Assembly: GCA_900768075.1 (NCBI GenBank)
Contig: CAAGBN010000004.1
Span: forward strand, 1-63,044
Length of the DNA: 63,044 nucleotides
From: Clostridia bacterium
Lineage (GTDB): Bacteria; Bacillota; Clostridia; Oscillospirales; Acutalibacteraceae
Reading direction: 5' to 3'
Shown here: positions 57,562 to 63,044 of the stretch, in pieces
How the letters are laid out: each line of letters starts with the position of its first letter
How positions within the stretch are numbered: position 1 is the stretch's first letter
Notes under the pieces: model-generated
Told to the model about the DNA's origin: nothing
What the model saw: the letters and a program-made list of their open reading frames with translations, nothing else
The model's database searches: none
Program-made: the position numbers and the translations under genes

Positions 57562-59241
57562 TTATGATATACGATTTAAAAGTGCCACGCACTCGACTGT
57601 TGTTTCACTGTCCCAACGGATATGTGTCACATTCTCATCCCCGTCATAAAAGACGGGGAATTTGAAATTGATACACTTTAACAGTCTGCCGTTGGGTTGC
57701 TCTTCTTTGAATATCTCAACACTCTCAATGAAGGTATTGAGAAACTTCTTTTTCTCAGCATCAGTAAACTCTTTGTACATTGTACCATAATAATGCAGAA
57801 AAAGATAGACATTTTCACCTGATATTTTTTCTTCTTTTATATTTGCTATACGGGACTGTAATTCTGTTATTTGCTCTTCCGTGATCTCTATCTCATCATA
57901 AAAATCATAAAGTCTGTTTTGCATATCCTGATACTTTTTATCATAATGCCTGTCTGTAACATCAAGGGTATCCATTTGAGATGCAAGCTTTCTTTTTGAC
58001 ATAACAAGCTGATTTAACTGTTTCTTGAATACGGCAAGCTCTTCTTCAAGTCCTTCTGTGCTTACTCTTGTGTTTATCTTTTCACACAAGGCCTTTTCGA
58101 ACTCAGGATTAGATACAAGCCTTTCAATTACCTCTTCAACAGCACCGTTTACAACAGTCTGATTCCATTGTCTGTGATAATCACACTTGTGTCCATCAAC
58201 CTTCATTCGGTGCTTACAGGCATAATAAAAGTGGTCTTTGTAGATTGTACCGTCAGGCTTTTTCTTACGGTTAATATTACCGTACATTGCCGCACCGCAA
58301 ACAGGACAGCGAAGCAAACCGGATAATAAATGCTCATGTTCAAGATTATAAATCTTCTCCCGTTTAACACCTAACTTTTTACGCTTCTGTTGAGCCAACT
58401 CCCAATCTTCAACAGATACAATAGCCTCATGAATGCCGTCATAAACAGGATAGGTATCCTGCTTGACTATATGATATTCATTTCGGGTGCCGTTAATCTT
58501 TTCTGTTTTTCGTCTGCCAAAAGCTATCTTTCCGCAATAGACGGGATTCTGTATAACCAGCTTTATGAAATGTGCAGAAAAGGTATCTAATGTACCATTC
58601 TGCCTTGGCTTTTTAGCAATACCGTGTTGGTTGAGATATTTGGCGATGCCGTTTGCTCCTAAATTGGTATTTATATATTTATCAAATATAATGCGTATGG
58701 TTTCAGCCTCATCCTCGGCTATCTTCAGTTCACCTTTTTCAAGATAATATCCGTAAGGTGCAAAACCACCGTTCCATTTGCCTTCTCTTGCTTTTTGCTT
58801 TCTGCCTTCCATAGTCTGAACAAGAATATTCTCACGTTCAATTTCAGCAACGGCTGATAAAACAGAAATCATTAGCTTACCGCTGTCCTTTGAGCTGTCT
58901 ATACCGTCTTCGACACAAATAAGATTGGCTCCGTAGTCCTGCATAATCTGTAATGATGAAAGTACATCAGCAGCATTTCTACCGAAACGGGACAGTTTGA
59001 AAACAAGCACATAATCTATACTGTCTTTGCCACTTGCGATGTCTGATAACATCCTCTGAAACTCAAGTCTTCCGCCAATATTTTTACCGGATTTGCCTTC
59101 ATCACTGTATTCACCCGCAATATGCATCTCCTGATACTCGGCATATTTGCGGAGCTTTTCTCTCTGTGCATCAAGGCTGAAGCCCTCAACCTGCATTGAT
59201 GTTGAAACACGGGTGTAGATATAGCAATTTAATCGTTTCAT
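57562..59241 (-). CDS. Large serine recombinase (site-specific integrase)
   Basis: A 559-residue resolvase/invertase-type recombinase of the large subfamily that excises and integrates mobile elements. The catalytic domain opens CYIYTRVSTSMQ with Ser13 as nucleophile, then SRFGRNAADVL and the hinge AVAEIERENIL. The Recombinase domain (about 155-290) and a zinc ribbon (RCPVCGAAMYG ... YYACKHR ... HKC, about 311-353) follow, and a coiled coil spans about 385-470. It is intact. It is the last gene of the element on this side, next to the boundary near 57545-57561. The ParB-like and small genes upstream are in the same direction. Confidence 0.94.
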   Translation of the reverse strand: MKRLNCYIYTRVSTSMQVEGFSLDAQREKLRKYAEYQEMHIAGEYSDEGKSGKNIGGRLEFQRMLSDIASGKDSIDYVLVFKLSRFGRNAADVLSSLQIMQDYGANLICVEDGIDSSKDSGKLMISVLSAVAEIERENILVQTMEGRKQKAREGKWNGGFAPYGYYLEKGELKIAEDEAETIRIIFDKYINTNLGANGIAKYLNQHGIAKKPRQNGTLDTFSAHFIKLVIQNPVYCGKIAFGRRKTEKINGTRNEYHIVKQDTYPVYDGIHEAIVSVEDWELAQQKRKKLGVKREKIYNLEHEHLLSGLLRCPVCGAAMYGNINRKKKPDGTIYKDHFYYACKHRMKVDGHKCDYHRQWNQTVVNGAVEEVIERLVSNPEFEKALCEKINTRVSTEGLEEELAVFKKQLNQLVMSKRKLASQMDTLDVTDRHYDKKYQDMQNRLYDFYDEIEITEEQITELQSRIANIKEEKISGENVYLFLHYYGTMYKEFTDAEKKKFLNTFIESVEIFKEEQPNGRLLKCINFKFPVFYDGDENVTHIRWDSETTVECVALLNRIS

Positions 59242-59303
59242 ATATTTTCAACTCCTTGTAATTTTTCATTTTGATTATATTTTTCTTTCGCATATTCGAC
59301 AAA

Positions 59304-59331
59304 TGTGTGAGGTAGGCTAAACCTGCCCCAC
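59304..59331. other. Imperfect hairpin upstream of the recombinase gene
   Basis: On the minus strand GTGGGGCAGG / CCTACCTCAC pairs with one G-T and one mismatch around TTTAG. It lies between the small gene and the recombinase gene. No T run follows, so it may be a regulatory or processing hairpin. Confidence 0.35.
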
Positions 59332-59337
59332 AACGAT

Positions 59338-59577
59338 TTAAGCTGTTTTTTTATTTGGTTGTTTTATAGCTTCTGCTTCGCCTTTCGGTATCTTATCACC
59401 GTATTTCTCAATCATATCTGCAAGGAAATCTATCATCTGGTCAAAGGCTATCTTCTGTTCTTTGGTGAAGGTTGAAACATCAGGAATATTAAACGTACAT
59501 TCTCCTTTTATATCGCTGATAGTTTTTACAAAACTCTCCCTTATGCTCTCATATAAAACTATAATTCTACTAATCAA
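59338..59577 (-). CDS. Small unknown protein of the mobile element
   Basis: A 79-residue soluble protein, helical by composition (TKEQKIAFDQMIDFLADMIEKYGDKI). It starts at a TTG (59577) preceded by GAGGTGATG, seven bases after the ParB-like stop, so it is probably translated with that gene. No family is recognised. Genes of this size commonly separate ParB and the recombinase in Clostridia elements. Confidence 0.6.
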   Translation of the reverse strand: MISRIIVLYESIRESFVKTISDIKGECTFNIPDVSTFTKEQKIAFDQMIDFLADMIEKYGDKIPKGEAEAIKQPNKKTA

Positions 59578-59583
59578 TACTCA

Positions 59584-60101
59584 TCACCTCGCATCTCTGC
59601 CCTGACGAGCTCTGTATCTGCTTTCACAGATTTTCACTATTGCTTCTTCAATCTGCTCGGTCGTATAACTCTTCGGAAAGAATTTTCGTATTCTTTCAGC
59701 AGGAATTTTGATTTTCTCACGCTGATTAGCTTTTTCCTCCGCCAGAATTTCACCTATATGCTCAGGTGTAAGGCCCTCTTCTCTGCTGATAGCACGAAGC
59801 CTCTGAGTCTGAGACAAATTAGGTGTAGCATCACAAACTGAGATTTCTTCAACCAAATCAGCCTGTTCTACTTCGTTTAAATACGAAAGCTCTACTGCAG
59901 GGGTAAGGGCAATTCGTCCTTCATCAACAAGGTCAAGTAATTCGGGGATGAGATAAGTCAGACGAATATATCTCTGTACCTGCCTGCCACTTTCAGTGTC
60001 AGAAACGAGATCTGCACTTTCTAACTTCCCGACAACTTGTCGGGAAGTTAAGTCTGTTCTTTCGCCTTGCCTCTTAATTGCATCAAGCTTCAATTTGTAA
60101 G
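59584..60101 (-). CDS. ParB-like partition protein, downstream exon (after group II intron)
   Basis: This is the second part of a ParB/RepB/Spo0J-type gene interrupted by an intron. In frame with exon 1 it reads AYKLKLDAIKRQGERTDLTSRQVVG, then a helix-turn-helix region and KVSYLN-like ELSYLNEVEQADLVEEI, ending RYRARQGRDAR. The protein presumably binds DNA to help partition or transfer the element. It is functional only if the intron splices; alone this segment has just an internal GTG within intron sequence. The stop overlaps the ribosome binding site of the 79-residue gene. Confidence 0.88.
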
Positions 60102-60207
60102 ATAGCGATAGGTAAGAGTCTGTGCAAAGCACTCGCTCTTTTCCCCCGCTTCACACCGTACGTGAGAGTTTCCCCTCATACGGCGTTCCATCATCATCAA
60201 ATCATTA

Positions 60208-62088
60208 TCAATAAATATCCAAAGTTAAGACTTCGTTTCCGACTGCTGAACGCAGTTTGTTTAATTTCTTTATGTTGATATTCTCTTTGCCTACCAACTG
60301 CAAATATTGCTTTATCGTTTTTTCTTTAGTAGCGTGAATCAGAGTATGGATATACTTGTGTACAATGACAAGATTTTCATAGCTGTCATTCTTTTCGTAT
60401 TTTAAAGGTCTGATATGGTGACAATGTACCTCATCAAAATTTAAATGTATTCCTGTTACATAACATTTACCGCATTGACCTGCATATGACGAAATTCGAT
60501 TGTCTGCATATTTCACACTTCTTCCGCTAACAGGATTTTCCATTAGACGTTTTAAAGTCAATATATCCATATCAAGATTTTTATGAATACTTTTCCTACC
60601 TTCGGGAGTGTATTTGTTAACTTCTTTTCGTTTCCATAATGGAAACCTCGTCCTTACGTATCCGATAGGTACTATGGGATATATGTTTACATATCGCATT
60701 TGTTTACTGCTACCGTAACGCTCGTGTATATATGCTCCTTCTGAAATTCTAATTTCTGATTCCGTTTCTTTTTTCAAAAGCTGTTTCTTAGTTTTCAAGT
60801 ATTTTCCGAATCTGTTTTTCATAACCTTTTTAACTCTGTATGCAATTCTGTTACAGTCAATACTGACGTGTGTTGCTTTATCGTAATAATTGTGAATACC
60901 TATTACCTTAGAATTGTACAAGGCTATCAGTTTGTGGCGTTCTTTTTCATCAGAGGCTCTTTCTATCAGTTTAATCTGCTCAATCAGATTGTTTTCAATC
61001 CGTTTTTCGGCTTTATCACTGATATGACTGATTACAGTATATCTGTCAGCCTTTTTATGCACTTTAAGTTTAAATCCTAAGAAATCTGAATATTGCTGTT
61101 TAAGATTTACAATTTTTGATTTTTCAGGTGATATTTCTAAGTGCAATCTTTCATTGAGCCATTTTTCAACAGCCGTAAAAATCTTCTTAGCGTCACTTTT
61201 TGTACGACAAAAGATTTTAAAGTCATCTGCATAACGAACAATATACATTTCCTTTAATTTAGAGTTACGTTTCAATGCATCAAACTTGTCACCCCTTGCG
61301 TGATATTCGTGTCGGGTTGGAAATGTTTCCCATTGACTTGAAATCCACCAATCAAGTTCATTTAATACGATATTAGACAGCAGCGGTGATAAGATACCGC
61401 CTTGCGGTGTTCCTTTATCTGGGTAAACCAACTGTCCATAAGGCATTAAAACAGGTGCTTTGAGCATTCTTTTGACTACCTTTAAAAGTTTTGTATCTTG
61501 TATTCCGAGTGACCACATCTGACGGATAAGTTTTGCGTGATTTACATTGTCAAAGAATCCTTTGATGTCAATATCCACTACATAATGCAGATTAACCCTT
61601 TGCATATAGAACATCGCCTGTGCTATTGCATTTTCTGCTGAACGGTTAGGTCTGAAACCATTACTACGTTCATAGAATTTTGCCTCACAAATCGGTTCTA
61701 ATACTTGAAGAATACATTGTTGGACTATTCTGTCCCATATTGTCGGTATTCCTAAAGGACGGTTTTTTCCGTCGGGTTTTGGAATATCAACTCTTTTAAC
61801 AGCTTTCGGATTGTAATTAGCAAATTTTGCTTTTACCTTCCTGACATAACTTTCTTCATCAAAATTTTCAATAAAACTTATTGTTTTTCTGTCAACACCT
61901 GCTGTGTGACTACCGCTGTTGTTTTTGATGTTTCGATATGCAAGCTTTATGTTTTTATCTGATTGGATTATTTCCATAAGATTCTTAAACACAAATCCCT
62001 CTTTGCTTTGAGCGTAGAGTTCATCAAATTTGCTTTGCATATCGTAATACTCATTATGCCGTAGTTTTTGGTCTTTCAGCTTTGGCAT
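60208..62088 (-). CDS. ltrA: Group II intron reverse transcriptase/maturase with HNH domain
   Basis: A 626-residue intron-encoded protein that helps the intron RNA splice and copies it into DNA targets. The reverse transcriptase fingers/palm start near residue 95 (DIPKPDGKNRPLGIPTIWDR). The active site YADD is at 286-289, and GTPQGGILSPLLSNI is at 227-241. The maturase/X domain follows (about 340-500). The C-terminal HNH endonuclease has CGKCYVTG, HCHHIRPL and HTLIHA (about 540-590). All domains look intact, so the intron should be mobile. It is encoded within intron domain IV, and its stop is about 20 bp before domain V. Confidence 0.95.
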   Translation of the reverse strand: MPKLKDQKLRHNEYYDMQSKFDELYAQSKEGFVFKNLMEIIQSDKNIKLAYRNIKNNSGSHTAGVDRKTISFIENFDEESYVRKVKAKFANYNPKAVKRVDIPKPDGKNRPLGIPTIWDRIVQQCILQVLEPICEAKFYERSNGFRPNRSAENAIAQAMFYMQRVNLHYVVDIDIKGFFDNVNHAKLIRQMWSLGIQDTKLLKVVKRMLKAPVLMPYGQLVYPDKGTPQGGILSPLLSNIVLNELDWWISSQWETFPTRHEYHARGDKFDALKRNSKLKEMYIVRYADDFKIFCRTKSDAKKIFTAVEKWLNERLHLEISPEKSKIVNLKQQYSDFLGFKLKVHKKADRYTVISHISDKAEKRIENNLIEQIKLIERASDEKERHKLIALYNSKVIGIHNYYDKATHVSIDCNRIAYRVKKVMKNRFGKYLKTKKQLLKKETESEIRISEGAYIHERYGSSKQMRYVNIYPIVPIGYVRTRFPLWKRKEVNKYTPEGRKSIHKNLDMDILTLKRLMENPVSGRSVKYADNRISSYAGQCGKCYVTGIHLNFDEVHCHHIRPLKYEKNDSYENLVIVHKYIHTLIHATKEKTIKQYLQLVGKENINIKKLNKLRSAVGNEVLTLDIY

Positions 62089-62784
62089 AGGATATCACCG
62101 CCCCTTTCTCGGAAAGTGAATTTTTGTCTTACTCGAACCCTATGTCTTCTCTGATATTTTGATAATTTAATTGATTAATGACTGGTGCCTATCCCTCCAC
62201 AGTTTATTATCACTGCTTCATAGGTACTGTGGCACCACTTTCACCACAGATAAAACAGCTTATTTACTTCGTCTGTACCACTATTGTGTTCTGTGGCTTA
62301 CCACGTTCCGATAATTCTATCTGTACATTTCTCCTTAGGTGCTTGCTCTGAGCCTGTCAGCTTGATATTGCCTGTAACAATATACGGTTTTTCATACACA
62401 AGAATTTTACTCAACCGCACCGACTTCCAATCTGAATGGAAATATACATTTCTGCATATCAAAAGGTTTAGACCCGTACATTCACAAGTTCGTCAGATAT
62501 TTCTATCATTCTCACCATAGATATTTTTAGACCCCCGGCGTGTCACATACATCAGATACCTCTATCTACCTTTCCACAGCATATTACTATCTGTTTGGGT
62601 ATGCTTCCACCGACTTTACCGAGCTTACGAACATCTTGCTTTTGGCAAGAGCCGTTCGGAGTCTCAGGGTAGGCGTTTCAAGGCGTTACTCTCTCATTCC
62701 ACCTATCGAATTATCAGTTCTACTAATCAGAACTTCACGTTCTTGTATTAGTGCCTAACCTTTTCAGTTAGGAACGTGTCGCAC
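62089..62784 (-). ncRNA. Group II intron RNA, 5' domains I to III
   Basis: About 700 bp of structured intron sequence between the GTGCG 5' end and the maturase start. Two plus-strand frames here (62284-62520, 62540-62758) are by-products of the RNA structure and have no ribosome binding sites. A precise fold was not computed. Confidence 0.8.
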
Positions 62785-63044
62785 CAAACGCCTTCTCCGA
62801 CGGAAGAATCTGCTCACGGTGCAGATTACTGTCCACAAGCATAATTGCCGCTTCATCACGGTTTATGGCATAAATAAAAGCAGGGACTTCTTTCATCCCT
62901 GCTTTGACTGTAGCGTGTAAGCGACGGTGTCCGCTTATCACCTCATATTCATCTGTGTTTTCGATAGGACGGATAATTATAGGAGTAAGAATACCTTGCT
63001 CCTGAATACTGCATATAAGAGAATTCATTTCATCGTTATCCAGA
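62785..63044 (-). CDS. ParB-like partition protein, upstream exon (N-terminus outside window)
   Basis: The open frame runs in from the right edge (LDNDE before the first visible Met). It contains QEQGILTPIIIRPIENT, the ParB arginine motif YEVISGHRRLHA, and VDSNLHREQILPSEKAF, where the intron interrupts it. The ParB CTPase/clamp motif GHRR is intact. It joins the exon at 59584-60101. Most likely it is part of the element's maintenance or transfer module that continues beyond the window. Confidence 0.9.

Larger units (their letters stand above)
60102..62784 (-). mobile_element. Group II intron inserted in the ParB-like gene
   Basis: The 5' end is GTGCG at 62784, the standard group II start, and the 3' end is AT at 60102, fitting the AY rule. 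Removing this 2,683-bp segment joins codon G|CT to give Ala-Tyr-Lys in perfect ParB frame. Domain V is at about 60153-60187 on the minus strand (CGCCGTATGAG / CTCACGTACGG). In domain VI the bulged branch-point A is likely at 60109, eight bases from the 3' end. A CAAAC at 62593-62597 could act as EBS1 against the exon end GTTTG. The maturase ORF lies in domain IV. Confidence 0.92.

Noticed and set aside
62284..62758. Two short plus-strand frames upstream of the maturase
   Set aside because: They lie in the structured 5' domains of the group II intron and run opposite to it.

Overview
The window looks like a chromosome segment of a gut-type Clostridia bacterium, most likely an uncultured Oscillospiraceae/Ruminococcaceae relative. 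This rests on AGGAGG ribosome binding sites, TTGACA-N17-TATAAT promoters, a two-gene ThrE-type exporter, secreted GH3/GH5/sialidase enzymes, and very many intergenic palindromes. The taxonomic placement is an inference; there is no rRNA gene and I saw no tRNA gene.

Layout. 1-3.9 kb: the end of acetate kinase, then a leftward PadR/HAAS/secreted-protein/oxidoreductase operon opposite a small membrane-anchored protein. 3.9-15.3 kb: rplM-rpsI, an OmpR-type two-component system, a secreted GH5 enzyme, trmB, a SLOG-fold protein, rubrerythrin, and an FHA-FtsW/RodA-PBP cell-wall operon. 15.4-26.9 kb: an AraC regulator opposite a GH3 beta-glucosidase, a TlpA-like lipoprotein, a glycosyltransferase, an Fn3 protein, murD, an MgtC-like protein, zapA-U32 peptidase and dCMP deaminase. 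27-37.5 kb: MalY-type lyase with an old-yellow-enzyme reductase, an SDR, aldose epimerase, a secreted lipase-like protein, ylxM-ffh-rpsP-khpA and ridA. 37.7-46.1 kb: an AAA ATPase, the branched-chain amino acid genes (ilvB, ilvN, ilvC, ilvD) and fhs. 47-57.5 kb: a domain-swapped GH3 enzyme, a ThrE-type exporter pair, an M23 peptidase, a secreted metallophosphoesterase, a secreted triple zinc-finger protein, a GPH sugar transporter and a sialidase-like protein.

The last 5.5 kb (about 57.55-63.04 kb) is the end of an integrative element: a large serine recombinase, a small unknown gene and a ParB-like gene. The ParB-like gene is split by a complete 2,683-bp group II intron that carries a reverse transcriptase/maturase with an HNH domain. 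Removing 60102-62784 restores the ParB frame exactly.

The housekeeping and biosynthetic genes are ordinary. The unusual content lies in (1) several families of intergenic hairpin elements with compensatory base changes, including a REPIN-like GTAG inverted pair, cloverleaf-shaped elements, a tandem hairpin array, and a ~105-bp structured element that appears to have landed inside another repeat; (2) a secreted protein made of three regular C2HC zinc fingers; (3) recurring amphipathic C-terminal tails on secreted proteins. Carbohydrate use (GH5, two GH3, epimerase, GPH transporter, sialidase-like protein) and mixed-acid metabolism (acetate kinase, formyl-THF ligase) suggest a fermentative polysaccharide user.
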